From assembly GCA_030247855.1 (NCBI GenBank), contig JAPDRN010000031.1, positions 232,874 through 296,873 of the forward strand: DNA of 64,000 nt. The letters are read 5' to 3'. Under the pieces are notes generated by a model that saw nothing but the letters and a program-made list of their open reading frames with translations, did no database searches and was not told the origin of the DNA. Origin of the DNA: Knufia peltigerae. Its lineage: Eukaryota; Ascomycota; Eurotiomycetes; Chaetothyriales; Trichomeriaceae. This document shows, piece by piece, positions 48,212-60,026 of this stretch (position 1 is the stretch's first letter; each line of letters opens with the position of its first letter). Position numbers and translations under genes: made by a program.

Positions 48212-51200
48212 TCAATCAAAATCATCTCTTGGTCTACCGTCTAACCAGTTCCTAGCCTTTTTCAGACTAAAAGTCCTCCTAGGTCTTGGATCCTGGTAAG
48301 CTTCATTGCTGCCATACCCTCTGCTCGGATCATCGAGATACTCCTTGCCAATGATGCCATTACCTCTCAACTTATTAGGCGGATCATGAGGCTGGGGGTC
48401 TGATGGCGAGATACCGAGAACGCGCTCTTGTTTGCTGAGACGACGCATCGGAAACTCTCCAGATCCACCTGAAACGGGAGGCTGGCCGGTATTGAAGCTG
48501 GATGGTGGCGCTGGGGAGGAATGCGAATCACTTACAGTCCTGGGGACCTGCATCATTGGACGATTGTTCGAGGCCGATCCGATGGTCAGAGAGCGTCGTG
48601 TGCTGGGATGCTTGCTGGGTTCTAGACTATGGTTCGGAGGTGGTCGGCTCTCTGTATCATAAAGAATGTCATGGCTTGTAGTGGCGCGATAAGGCTGTGA
48701 AGATTGAGGATTGCTGCCTGACTGCTGCCAAGGCTGCATTTGTTGAGTTGCTGGAACCGCGCCTGACTGCATCTCATGATCCGACTCTTCGTCACTAAGA
48801 AACTCATCCGTCTTTTGCTGCTTGCGACTGCCAAACAGGCTAAATCTTCGGCGCGGAGTCGCCGTCTTAGGATAGACCTCTTCATCAGTAAAGCTTTCGT
48901 CATCACTTTGTACCTGGCCCCAGCTACCTTCTGGACCGTGTGAAGCTCTGCTGGGCCGTCGCCCAGCCAGCCCAAATCTATTGAGAAGGGTAGGCTTCCT
49001 TTGTACACCAACAGTCTCATCAAGCTTTTCGCGGTCAGAGCTACCATCATACCAAAGAGCTGGAACAAGAAGTCGATAAGGTATCGTTATTCCAGCGGGT
49101 TGCTTTTGGTTAACTTCAACATTGAGCACAATATCAAGACCCCCTTCCAAGTTGATGTGGTCGTTGACATCGATCTCATTGCCTTCGGCATCAACAGCAG
49201 GAATGTTTCCCTTCCTGGCGGCCTTTTCCGATAGATTTGTCGGCCGACGTTGGAATGTATTTGGGCGTGCTCGAACACCAGATGAGGATTGATCAAAGGA
49301 CGACGCACGTGGTCGAGCTGTAGCTTGGAAGTCGCCGGATGATTGCCTCGAACCAGATGTAGTCCTATCCTGGGAGACAGAACGTCCATTTTGCCGGATT
49401 GTGCCATCATGCGATGCAGAGCCCTCCTGCTCATACATCGCGTCACGGTATGAGGTGGGCGGCGCTCGTCGAGAGCTCAGTCGACGGAGTAAAGCTCTAG
49501 GGTTGACATCTTCTTTACTGAAAGAGAAACGTCGAGGGCGTGCCTCCAGGGTGCCTTGCGCCTCATCCACGTCCTCATCCTCTGACATGACCGGGCTTTC
49601 GGTAGGTGATGGCGGAGGCGTCGACCCAGGGATATATTCTTGGATGGAGCACCAATTACGGCGTGGTAGAAGGTGTTTGTTGTTTCGCTTCTTGTAATCG
49701 ACATCATGTGTAAACATTGGAATCATGTTTTCGTCAGTATACATATCCAGGTGATGAGTCTTGTTGCGTTTATTCAGGATGTCCGCCAGCATATCCGACG
49801 GTGGTGTGTTCACAATAGCTGATGATATGATGTTCGGCATGTATCGGTGATCTCTGTCTTTCGGTATCTTGAGCTTGGGATTGGAATGGAATTGACCGAC
49901 AGCTGCGAGATGAACATCTCCACTTAGAATGGTGATTCGACACGATTTCTCTGCTGCGAGGTCTTGTAGGTCTTTGATAAAGTCGTTCCGTTCGCGCTTG
50001 TGGCTTTTGGCGGTCCAGTGGTCATCCAGATCATCCAAGATCTCCACGCCACCGTCAAACTTGTTCAGGAAACCACCTTTCAAGACCCCTGCTCTGCCCA
50101 AAGCTTTCACGGGGTCCATGAGACGACTTGTCAGAACGTTTTCCAACCAGACTAAGCGTGGGTAGGCGATTGGCACTCCTAACAGAATGAGCAAATGCTT
50201 GGTCTCGCCCTCGATCAGTTCTTTTCTGCATCGCTCGAGGATGATATCAAGGGTATCAACGCTGAGAACTTCATGACGCATGCGTTCGGTGCGGCAGTCT
50301 ACGCCGAGAAATGCAACGTGCTTACCCAATTGCATGAAGACGCTTCTGCTGACCTGCTTGATGTATGGTCCAGGCTCTCTCCCGAGTACCCAGCTTGGCT
50401 CATGAACCGTTGTTTCTTCTGGGACGCTTTGGTGTTGGAAAAGCATGTAGTATTTGAAAGCAATATTACCTATGCCCGAGAACACAGGGGTTTCCATGAA
50501 ATGATGTGGATATGAACCGAAACCATCAATAATGTCGTGGTCGTCCCAAATGTTCACCATTGGAATTTGACTGGCTGCCATCCCAAAGAGACCCTGAGAA
50601 AACCACATGGAATATCGATTGAGGTAAAAGGTCTCAAGTTCTTCTTTCATCTCGTGCGTGAAAGGGGCGCTGTGCTTGTGCGCAGGGTTCCGCATCCTAG
50701 TCCACTCGCCAAAGTGTTGAGTCTCAATCATGACTCGATCATTATAGATTTGATCACCGCCACCAATCATGACATGGAAAGGGCGTGTCTCGTGAGTATT
50801 CAGGACGTCCCTCCACAATGGATCAGGCCCACTGAAATTATTTGGATTCACTGAGAGGCTGAATCCATTGCAGCTGTGGAACATGATATTCATCGTCTGT
50901 CCTTGGGCTGGCACCCAGAAGCCAGCAGAAGCGCCTCGATTGATCCGATAGGCGATGTGTTGTTGTTGCTCCATAAGTTCGATTTCAATGTTGAAACGCC
51001 AGAACGTTACGTCTCGGTCGGGATCAGCATACAATCTCGCGCCTTTGACTTCGGAATATCTGCCGAGCCGTTCGCCATCTGTATCAGAGGTTCTCCGGTT
51101 AATCGGCGTATTGTGATAACCATTAAGGTCGGTGGGACTGGGTGAGCTTTCGAAGAGGCCATCATCGTTTTCAAGTTGAGATAGATCTTTACCTTCTTCG

Positions 51201-53380
51201 AGGTGATCAATCGGACGAACATACAATGCGCGGCCAGTCCTAGAAAGCTTTGTCAAGCCAGCCACAGGATCAATATATTCTGGCCTTAAACCATTTTCTC
51301 CCACTTCATGAGGAGGAGGCGGCAGCAGTTTCTGAGGCTGACAAAAGAGGCGTAATGTTGGCGGCTCCTCATACGAAGAGTGTGAATCTTGCGTTACAAT
51401 TAAAACGCTCCCTCGCCATACTTCACGATCTATCCCCTTCTCAACCTTGACCTTCTTTATGCCTGTATACCGAAGCAAGGGACCGCATCGTAGGTAAAGT
51501 CTGGGCTTGAACTCCGCAGTCTTGTCATCGATGGGCACTTCCTGGCCTGCTTGATGCGATACTGACGTCGATCGACTCCGGCGTCGCCCGGACCCCGTAG
51601 CAGGCTGTTCCCACCAAGCTTTGCCTTTATCGAGTGGAGCAGCAGCTTCCGTAGAGAAATGTTCGGCAGTGAGTCTTGCTATTCCAGCCTCTTTCCATTC
51701 ATCGACCGGACGCCGATTCATAGGCTCCTTGAAAGAAACGCTGGACTTGCGCTGTCGTTGACGTATAGCATCGGCAACCTTTTCTGGTGGCGAACGTGGG
51801 CTGCTAGGATGTGGGGAGGGCTGAAGGCCTCGAATTGCTGGAGGAGGTGTATGTGGAAGATGGCGTTGACCGGCGGGTGAGTTCGAGATAGCCGTCCGTG
51901 GCGTCAGATCAAGGTTCTCAGACTTCTTAGTTCTGCTCTCGGATACCGTTGTTGGCACCGGAATCCGACTTGGTTGAGGGTCAGATGGTATTGCTGGGTC
52001 GAAGGATGTTGGTCGAGGCTTTTGAAGTTTTCGTGATCCGTCTCTCGCAAGAGCATTGGGCGCAGAGACTCCTGTCAGTTTTTCCAAAGCTGCTTTGTGA
52101 GACGCATTCTGTCTCTCCACCAAACTTTCTCGCTGGGGAAGACGTCTGTTTTGCGTTTCTTGTGCACGAGGCTGTCTGTCAATTCCACCCGACCGAGATG
52201 ATTGTCTACCTGTCGATTGGGGTTCTTGTCGTTTCCTCGACTGTATTGTTTGAGAAGGTCCACTGGCCAACTCTGCGCGGACCTTGGACACAAGTTCTGG
52301 TGACTCATTTGTGTCCACATCATCGCTTCGATACTTGGTGCTTTGTCGGCGAGCTTTGCTCGTGGAGCCTGTCTGCAAGGGGCTTGATACAGTGTAGTCA
52401 AAGCCAGAAGGACCTTCGCCAGACAGAGTTCTGATGTCAGGCCGATGATTGTCCAGTGTTGTGCTGTGCTGTAGCCGTTGTCGGTGAGTCGTGCTGAGAT
52501 TTCGCACTAATCCCGCATCCTCCAAGGTCGGCACTTCTGCCTCAATTGGAGGCTCGCGACGAGATGCAGTACGTTTTGAACTGGAAACACTCCTGTGTGT
52601 GGGTAATTGCTCACGGGAAGCTTTGATCTCGTTGTCCATTTTGCTGGCATTGCGTTCTTGCATAAGCATTTCCGCTTCTTGGACCCTCGCGCGCTTGGCC
52701 TCCTTGTTGATGTCGTTGAGGGTAACCTCCAATTTCTGAAGAGGAGACCGATCAGGAGCCCAGTCACGTCGCTGAGCCTCGTCGCGGAGTGCACTAGATC
52801 TACTCACTGCTGAGATTGGTTCTTCAATGTGTCGTGGGGTTTCTGATACCCGGCGAGGCTTTTGAAGTACCCTGGCAAGGTCTGCGGATGGTTCTCGTGC
52901 TGACTGCGCCTCTCTCCGAGGTATGGCCATAGGGCTATTGCCATTGAGGTCGGTGGTCTTTAATCGCAGACCATCGGTAGCAAGGGGCTTTCGTGGTATT
53001 CCTGGCGCGACATCTTCCTGATTGGCCTTTGATACTGAGCGCCGCTTGGGATTGATGTTTTCATCTTCTGGGTAAATCCCATCCACATCGGCAAAGGCTT
53101 CTCTGTGGAATGGCCGTCCTTTCGCCCTCTGCGAGAAAGACCTATGCATGCCTGGTTCTGCCCCTCCTCCGCCTCGATATGCTATCGGCGGTCCTCGAGG
53201 GACTTCTGGTGCTACTGGGAGTGGAGGTTGCATGAGATCCGTCTGGTCGGCAGATTGAGACTGCCTCGAGAATTCTAGGCTGTTTCGACGATCCCCGCCA
53301 TCATTGTTTCTTGTCCGTGTATTGTTTTGGAGGATCATATCATCCAACACCGGGTCATGGTAAGACTCGTGAGGATTCAT
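48212..53380 (-). CDS. Large PhoD-like metallophosphatase-domain protein
   Basis: Single exon, 1722 residues. The N-terminal 600 residues are polar, Arg/Ser/Pro-rich and probably disordered, with a short coiled-coil-like stretch near 220-260 (LQKLEVTLNDINKEAKRARV). The central part, about 640-1270, is a PhoD-like domain: FHVMIGGGDQIYNDRVMIET, MVNIWDDHDIIDGFGSYP, HVAFLGVDCRTERMR and CRITILSGDVHLAAVGQF supply the expected metal-binding Asp/His/Asn residues. Then come MPNIISSAIVNTPPSDMLAD and a second disordered tail of about 450 residues with acidic clusters. Bacterial PhoD is a secreted alkaline phosphatase, but this fungal family lacks a signal peptide, so it is likely intracellular with unknown substrate. 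Most of its opposite-strand frames are shadows. Confidence 0.88.
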   Translation of the reverse strand: MNPHESYHDPVLDDMILQNNTRTRNNDGGDRRNSLEFSRQSQSADQTDLMQPPLPVAPEVPRGPPIAYRGGGGAEPGMHRSFSQRAKGRPFHREAFADVDGIYPEDENINPKRRSVSKANQEDVAPGIPRKPLATDGLRLKTTDLNGNSPMAIPRREAQSAREPSADLARVLQKPRRVSETPRHIEEPISAVSRSSALRDEAQRRDWAPDRSPLQKLEVTLNDINKEAKRARVQEAEMLMQERNASKMDNEIKASREQLPTHRSVSSSKRTASRREPPIEAEVPTLEDAGLVRNLSTTHRQRLQHSTTLDNHRPDIRTLSGEGPSGFDYTVSSPLQTGSTSKARRQSTKYRSDDVDTNESPELVSKVRAELASGPSQTIQSRKRQEPQSTGRQSSRSGGIDRQPRAQETQNRRLPQRESLVERQNASHKAALEKLTGVSAPNALARDGSRKLQKPRPTSFDPAIPSDPQPSRIPVPTTVSESRTKKSENLDLTPRTAISNSPAGQRHLPHTPPPAIRGLQPSPHPSSPRSPPEKVADAIRQRQRKSSVSFKEPMNRRPVDEWKEAGIARLTAEHFSTEAAAPLDKGKAWWEQPATGSGRRRSRSTSVSHQAGQEVPIDDKTAEFKPRLYLRCGPLLRYTGIKKVKVEKGIDREVWRGSVLIVTQDSHSSYEEPPTLRLFCQPQKLLPPPPHEVGENGLRPEYIDPVAGLTKLSRTGRALYVRPIDHLEEGKDLSQLENDDGLFESSPSPTDLNGYHNTPINRRTSDTDGERLGRYSEVKGARLYADPDRDVTFWRFNIEIELMEQQQHIAYRINRGASAGFWVPAQGQTMNIMFHSCNGFSLSVNPNNFSGPDPLWRDVLNTHETRPFHVMIGGGDQIYNDRVMIETQHFGEWTRMRNPAHKHSAPFTHEMKEELETFYLNRYSMWFSQGLFGMAASQIPMVNIWDDHDIIDGFGSYPHHFMETPVFSGIGNIAFKYYMLFQHQSVPEETTVHEPSWVLGREPGPYIKQVSRSVFMQLGKHVAFLGVDCRTERMRHEVLSVDTLDIILERCRKELIEGETKHLLILLGVPIAYPRLVWLENVLTSRLMDPVKALGRAGVLKGGFLNKFDGGVEILDDLDDHWTAKSHKRERNDFIKDLQDLAAEKSCRITILSGDVHLAAVGQFHSNPKLKIPKDRDHRYMPNIISSAIVNTPPSDMLADILNKRNKTHHLDMYTDENMIPMFTHDVDYKKRNNKHLLPRRNWCSIQEYIPGSTPPPSPTESPVMSEDEDVDEAQGTLEARPRRFSFSKEDVNPRALLRRLSSRRAPPTSYRDAMYEQEGSASHDGTIRQNGRSVSQDRTTSGSRQSSGDFQATARPRASSFDQSSSGVRARPNTFQRRPTNLSEKAARKGNIPAVDAEGNEIDVNDHINLEGGLDIVLNVEVNQKQPAGITIPYRLLVPALWYDGSSDREKLDETVGVQRKPTLLNRFGLAGRRPSRASHGPEGSWGQVQSDDESFTDEEVYPKTATPRRRFSLFGSRKQQKTDEFLSDEESDHEMQSGAVPATQQMQPWQQSGSNPQSSQPYRATTSHDILYDTESRPPPNHSLEPSKHPSTRRSLTIGSASNNRPMMQVPRTVSDSHSSPAPPSSFNTGQPPVSGGSGEFPMRRLSKQERVLGISPSDPQPHDPPNKLRGNGIIGKEYLDDPSRGYGSNEAYQDPRPRRTFSLKKARNWLDGRPRDDFD

Positions 53381-54437
53381 TGAGGTAGCGATTTACGCAG
53401 TGCTGTTCGATTCAAGGAGTAGCTGGCAAGGAACGAGGTCAGTTCAGGATGTTTTACGCTTTCTGTTGAAAGCCATGAACAAGCAGTTTGAGACACTGGA
53501 GGAGGATCTCTGGTAAGGCTCTCGGCTGGGAGTGCAAAAGAAAGGTGTAGGTGTAGGTGAAATGCGCAAATGCCGTGCGGCTGTAAGCTGAGGGACTGCA
53601 ATGCGGTAACACAACGACGGGATGAAAGTGGTATGAACAATGATGATAGAGCTATGTGATGTTAACATTATGTACAAGAAGAAATCAGAAAGCAATCAAC
53701 ATAGTAAAAGAATCCTGCAAAGTGCTTGTACGCAGGTGAGGTACCCATGTATCCGCGTGGCTGGTAAACTCGATGACCACGTTAGAGAAACAGAACCGAG
53801 TAAATCTTGCAGCAGGCCAAGTGCCAAATCAAGTCTCTTTCCGGGGCATCATTCGTCACTCGCATGGAGCTACGGGCCGCCGAAGGGGGACCGCTTTAGG
53901 CGTATGTTAACTGGAACAATGTCCAATGGGTGGCAATACATAGGGAGGCTAGAGACAATGCGCCCCTTTAGTCTCTAACTGCTTGTCCACTACAGCCATC
54001 CAATTAATGGCCAGCATGGGAAGATTGTCCGCCTGCGATTTTGCGCGTAGCCATCCCTGCGACTACGACTGCGGCCTGTGAATGCTTACAGTCTGTACAG
54101 ATTCACCAAGGACAGATCCAGTCAAAAGTTCAATGTCCATATACAGACACGTTCTATCCACGCCATTTTATCCTCCAGAGACACCAAACTAATCAGTAGA
54201 CACCTCCATTCGTTCCTTTGCCTCCTGATCACTCTTTTGTACCCTTGGTCCTCTGAAACGCCTACCTTGCACGATTCCTCCTCAAACTCCTGTCCTAGGA
54301 AAAAGTTCCTTCCCACTCGACCTCGATCTCGACGACCTGCGAAATAGACGCTGTTAAAGTGTACTCCTCGATTGTGTCATAGGTTGGTTGGAGGAATGCC
54401 TGTTCATTCACGGTAGACTTTTCGCCCTCGACTTAAC
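53381..54437. promoter_or_regulatory. Divergent upstream region of the PhoD-like gene and KEX2
   Basis: 1057 bp between two start codons. A small plus-strand frame (54078-54347) is pyrimidine-rich and looks like 5' leader rather than a gene. No specific sites claimed. Confidence 0.45.
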
Positions 54438-57032
54438 ATGCGGCTGCCATCATGGCTTTCGCTATTTCTTCTGGCTTCGCACGCAGTGGCTGCGCAGCGG
54501 GATTACGAGAAGAATGACTACTTCGCCGTTCATCTAGGTCCTACTGCCGACATCCAGGAAGTTGCTCGACTCTTTGGAGTTAAGCATGAAGGACAGATCG
54601 GGGAGTTAAGTGACCACCACACTTTCTCGTGCTCAAAGGGTTCATGTCCAGACTTTGAGGCTTCGTTACATGAATTAAAATTACGGAAGAAAAGATGGAG
54701 GAGAGGGGACATTGGCTTACAAAAACGCGACTCCTGGAGACAACTCTCCATTGAGTTGGGAGGCATACTCTGGGCCGAGCAACAACATCTTCGACATCGT
54801 CATGTCAAGCGCATACCGCCTCCAGGGCCCCTCGTTTCAAGGCAGGACAAGGCAGATGGCGGGACCGATGCTGAACAGCAAGAGGCCATACAGCGGCTGA
54901 ATAGTATTGCCGAGACGTTGGATATTTCTGACCCCATCTTTAAGGAGCAGTGGCACTTGTTCAACCCGCTGCAACTGGGACACGACCTCAATGTGACCGG
55001 AGTATGGCTCGATGGCATCACGGGTAATGGGACCATCTCCGCAGTCATAGATGATGGTCTTGATATGGATAGCAACGATCTGAAAGACAACTACTATGCA
55101 GCGGGCTCCTATGACTTCAACGACAAGGGCCCTGACCCCAAGCCTCGGCTGTTCGACGACAAACATGGCACACGATGCGCTGGTGAGATTGCTGCCGTCA
55201 AGAACAATGTTTGCGGAGTGGGTATGGCATACGACAGTAAGGTCGCTGGCCTGCGTATTCTTTCCAAACCAATCAGTGATGAAGACGAAGCAACCGCTAT
55301 CAACTACCACTATCAAGAAAATGACATATACTCGTGCTCGTGGGGCCCGCCAGATGACGGAGCAACAATGGAAGCTCCAGGAATCCTCATTCAGCGAGCT
55401 ATGGTCAATGGTATACAAAGTGGAAGAGGTGGCCTCGGATCGGTCTTTGTCTTCGCAGCGGGCAATGGTGCGGCCAGTGAGGATAACTGTAACTTTGATG
55501 GGTATACCAACAGCATCTACTCTATTACGGTTGGAGGCATTGACAGAGCTGGAAATCACCCGTACTATTCAGAGGCTTGCTCGGCACAGCTTGTCGTGAC
55601 ATACAGTTCTGGCCACAATGATGCAATCCACACGACTGATGTGGGTGTCGACAAATGCTACACCGGCCATGGCGGCACGTCAGCTGCTGGTCCGTTGGTG
55701 GTAGGCACTGTTGCCCTTGCACTCAGTGCTAGACCGGACCTCAGTTGGAGGGATCTCCAGTATCTTTGTGTTGAGACTGCCATTCCAATACATCTAGATG
55801 ACGGTAGCTGGCAGAACACGACCATTGGAAAGAAATTCAGCCACACTTATGGCTATGGCAAGGTTGATGCCTACCTTTTCGTCGAGGCTGCAAAGTCTTT
55901 CGTCCCCGTCAAGGCGCAAGCGTGGTTTCACTCGCCATGGCTCAGCGTCCAGCATGAGATACCTGAAGGTGATCAAGGGCTTGCTGCCAGCTTCAACGTC
56001 ACGCAGCAAATGCTGGATGAAGCCAATCTGGAGAGACTGGAGCACGTCACTGTTACGATGAACGTCAAGCACGGCAAAAGAGGCGATTTAAGTGCCGATC
56101 TGATCAGTCCGGATGGTGTTGTCAGTCACCTGGCAGTAACTCGCAGACCAGATGTTGCTGATACAGGATATGATGACTGGACCTTCATGTCTGTCGCCCA
56201 TTGGTAAGCCTTATTTTGTATCCGGATCTTTGTTCTCGTCTACTGACAACTCTGTAGGGGTGAATCTGGAATCGGCAAATGGACTGTCGTTGTCAAAGAC
56301 ACCCGCGAAAACGAGTTCAATGGCACATTTATCGACTGGCGTCTCAATCTCTGGGGTGAGAGTATCAATGAGCAGATACAAGGCCTTCATCCATTGCCTG
56401 ATGAGCATGACGATGATCACGAAACAGCCACCGCGATCGTCAGCACTACAAGTGTAGATGCAGCTCCGTCACCAACATCACTAGCAGCAAAACCTACAGA
56501 CCATATCGATCGGCCAACAAAGCCTAAGCCTGGCGATGACTCTGATACAACAGCCACAGCCCCGACCACGAGTACCGGTTCCGAAGCCGCTGCCACCACC
56601 ACTGGAGCAGTAGAACCAACGCATACCTACTCGGACAGCTTTCTGCCCTCTTTCTTCCCAACTTTTGGCGTCTCCAAACGCACTCAGATCTGGATCTATG
56701 GCTCCATCGGCCTCATCATAGTCTTTTGTGCTGGGCTTGGAGTATATTTTGTGCTCCAACGAAGAAAGAGATTGCGAAACAATCCCCGTGATGCATATGA
56801 GTTTGAAATGGTCGGTGACGCCGACGACGATGAGCAGCAAGGTCTCAACAACCGCCGCACTCGCACAGGTAAAGGTAGAGCACGTCGTGGGGGAGAATTG
56901 TACGATGCATTTGCTGGAGAAAGCGACGACGACGACGACCTCTACAGCGAGGACGACACCTACCAGGACACCCCCAGTAACGACACTAGTACGGGTTCTA
57001 GAGGTGACAGCCCTGCAGGGCGAGAGAAATAG
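54438..57032 (+). CDS. KEX2: Kexin, Golgi pro-protein processing protease
   Basis: Ca2+-dependent subtilisin-like serine protease that cuts after Lys-Arg/Arg-Arg in secretory proteins in the late Golgi. Exons 54438-56203 and 56258-57032 give 846 residues. Signal peptide MRLPSWLSLFLLASHAVAAQ; a pro-region ending HRHVKR, a probable self-cleavage site. The catalytic residues are Asp205 (VIDDGLDM), His243 (KHGTRC), Asn343 of the oxyanion hole (AAGNGA) and Ser415 (GGTSAAGP), so the enzyme looks active. The P domain follows (HVTVTMNVKHGKRGDLSADL) and spans the intron. Then come a Ser/Thr/Ala-rich linker, a membrane segment IWIYGSIGLIIVFCAGLGVY and a cytosolic tail with acidic Asp clusters and Tyr motifs of the kind used for TGN sorting. 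Confidence 0.96.
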
Positions 57033-57488
57033 AATACTCTTCCTGCAGTCAGGCGGAAGCCTGCTGAAAACGCGCGATGAAATCCTGTATTCCTGTATAG
57101 TATCCAGTATTATTACGAGGTAGTTCAAAAATACAGCCGACCTCCAAACCCATATCTCACAAAGAGAGCGCAGACAAGAGCCTTGAATCGCTAAATCTCG
57201 CTCTCTGCTCTTGCAAGCTAAGCATCTGCATGAACTGATGAGCTCTGATCGCTTGTTGTGACGGTTATCTTGTAAGCATGGCCATAAATTTCATGCCGGA
57301 AATTACGTGTTATCCCTCTTGGACAATGCGCGCAGCCAGAAGTCTGGCCTAGTGAGGAGCCCTTGAGCCCTTGCAATTGCAGCAGGTTCGGCCGCTCCCA
57401 GAATCCATCTTTCTTCATAGCCCACGAATAAATGATTCCATAAACGATCCGACAGCAGCATCATGAGCCCTAGAACACGATACATATC
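57033..57488. other. Intergenic region KEX2 to SAS4-like
   Basis: 456 bp; nothing recognised beyond 3' and 5' flanks. Confidence 0.5.
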
Positions 57489-58993
57489 ATGGTGGCCGGC
57501 TCAAGGTCGTCGTTGAGGCGTCCGACGCGAGGTCACAACTCTCCCACGTCCAGCAGCCCATTAATCGAGAACACACCGCCACTGCTCCCAAAATCCGAAG
57601 ACAAGCCTGATGCAACGCGAAACAAGCGTCTTCGTACCTCTACCATCTCTGGAGAGCAGCAGATCCTGAAAAGACGACGATTATCGTCCAACAGAACCGA
57701 GATACCTGAACTACGCATCCCGTTACGAAGTCGCGGGGGCCTGCCTAGAGTCAAGTCCCCGGCGCCATCTGCAGCTACCGCCCACAATGCAGCCTTTCCA
57801 AAATTGCATGCAAATTCCCCTAACATTGGAAAACCTCTTGACTCACCGAGCGGCAAACCCCAGTATGATCAAATCAGAATCATCGAAGAGAGGGCAAAGG
57901 CCTCAATACGTGGCAGTGGAGGGCTGTCTGCGCCGCGGGAGGAAAGGCGGAAGCTACGCTCTGAGGACGGAGGGTCACGAGCAAAGACAGAACTGGCACA
58001 ATACTTTCCTGATTTCGAGGATATGCTCAGTTTGAAGCCTCCTGATCCTGGTAAACGTCATGAACGCCCCTTGTGTACCACTGCTAACACAGAACAGAAG
58101 CCTTGACAGTACGAAGCAAGGTTGTCCTCGTCGATGACACCCCTGGATTCGAGCCAGGGAGCCCTCGAACAGATCCCTTTGGCGTGAATAAGCCATTACA
58201 CAACACAGAAGTCATTCAACTCAGTCGAAGAGGCATCTCGACCGATGTTACTGCCGAAGATCCCTTGGACGAGGAGTTATATCTCAAGATCCATGGAAAA
58301 GCAGAAAGGCACGAAAAGCAAATGAAGAATGGTGATCGAGAGAGGGCGCAGCATGAAAAGTATCAACTCGAAAAGCTGTTGGATGATCTTCGTGGGCCAG
58401 ATTGGCTTAAGACGTTAGGAATTTCCGGCATCACAGAGACCGAGAAGAAACGATATGAGCCTAAACGACTGTTGTTCATTCGTGAGACACAAGCATTAAT
58501 CGACAAATTCAAACGGTGGAAGGAGGAGGAGAGACGCAGGAAGATAGAAAGAGAACAAGCATTGCTCGAGGAGGCTATGGATGAAGACGAAGAAGACGAC
58601 GAGACTACGGAAGAATCGTCTTCTGATACAGACGATGAAAGTATAGAGACTGCATCGACCCACGCAGCTAACTCTAGTGAGATCGATGCCCTTGCATCGC
58701 AACAACTTATCGATGAAGCCAAAAACGCAAATAAACGCAAGAAGCTGACACCTGTGTCGGTGCCGGAGATTCCCTCACCACCGCGACCATTTGTATCATT
58801 CTTCGACAAACGACACCTGCGCGATGCAGCGGTCTCAGGACGGCAACGGGGACGTAACATACTGGCTTTCGGTCACACAGTGCCAGAATTTGAAGACTCA
58901 GACTTCGAATTGCCTAATGATGTTCTCACAGAAGAAGCTATAAAAACCAGTCAGAGGTCACGGCGGCGTATACGACGTGGGATCGACGAATGA
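57489..58993 (+). CDS. SAS4: Sas4-domain protein, predicted subunit of a SAS/NuA4-type acetyltransferase complex
   Basis: Exons 57489-58050 and 58098-58993 (47-bp intron) join to 485 residues. The N-terminal 190 residues are basic, Ser/Pro-rich and probably disordered (several KRxR clusters that could be nuclear localisation signals). The conserved block at about 235-330 is DEELYLKIHGKAERHEKQMK, then HEKYQLEKLLDDLRGPDWLK, LGISGITETEKKRYEPKRL and IDKFKRWKEEERRRK: this is the 'Something about silencing 4' domain. A long Glu/Asp stretch follows and the C-terminus has RPFVSFFDKRHLRDAAVSGRQRG. In yeast, Sas4 activates the histone H4 K16 acetyltransferase Sas2; equivalence here is inferred from the domain. 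Confidence 0.87.
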
Positions 58994-60026
58994 AGGTGTA
59001 TCCTGGACGAGCTCAGGCTGTTTCTTTGCATGGGTTGTACTTCAAAAAAAAAAAGACGGGGACATCATTATGAGACTGATAGGTCTGTTTCACGGATTGG
59101 CACGGGCTTATTTGTAGGACTATTGGGCAGCACCACATGGATATGGTTGAAAGGGGTCTCTGCTTGCTAGAGATTGAAAAATACAGATGGGCAACGATTA
59201 TCACAAACAGCGATTTTCAAAGACAGCAAATTTACACGCCAACAGTATCGTCCATTCCTACAAAGGATGCAGTGTTTCCCTTGGGAGAGATGTCACACGA
59301 CAACATCTTAATCCTTTTTACTTCTCGCATCCGTCGTGACACCAGTAATTACCGTATCTGAGTGCACGTTGCTTCGATACATGATGTCCTTTGAGTTGTC
59401 TTTGAGGCTTTAGAGCAATTTCGGCCTTGGAATATGCCTGATGCCTTCTTTGGAAGTAAACGTGCCATAAACGAAAGGGACATGAGCCGGAGATATACGG
59501 ATAGTTTCCGGAGACGTATCGCACACCGTCCACGATATCGATCCGCATTTAATTCTCGGTGTACGGAGGATGAAGGATGAAGGATCAAAGCCTCGAACCG
59601 AAGAAGGTGTTGATCGTGGCCAGAAGGAGACACGAAACATGTGGCGCCGTCCTAAGTAAGCGAGTTTCGTTTACAAGCTGGTCCTAAATTTGGGGTCCAA
59701 GCCTCAGCCGCAGTTCGAGGATTCATCCTCGAAGGCAAACAACTTCCCTGTCGTTGCTGACACCAGCTACGGCGAGAACATGTACGACTACCTTTCTCTC
59801 GGCTCTCCTGGCTTTCTCGCCTGGTGTATCATGGGCGGAAGCGCTGCACCGAGAGAAATCCACGGAGCCTTCCGTTGAGCGGACAACATACAAGACCAGT
59901 CACTCGTTTCTACCAGAAAGTCATTCGAGCCATCCAGCCTGGCTACGACTGTCGAGAGTACCTGCAGGCTCAGTCCGACGAGTTTGAAGACCCATATACT
60001 CCGTCAGCGACCAGAGACGTTACAGC
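58994..60026. other. Intergenic region, 1.0 kb
   Basis: No convincing gene. Contains an A run of 12 at about 59043-59054. Frames at 59690-59878 and 59754-59987 overlap each other and lack domains. The last 100 bp include a TACTCCGT (one base short of the recurrent motif) at 59997-60004. Confidence 0.45.
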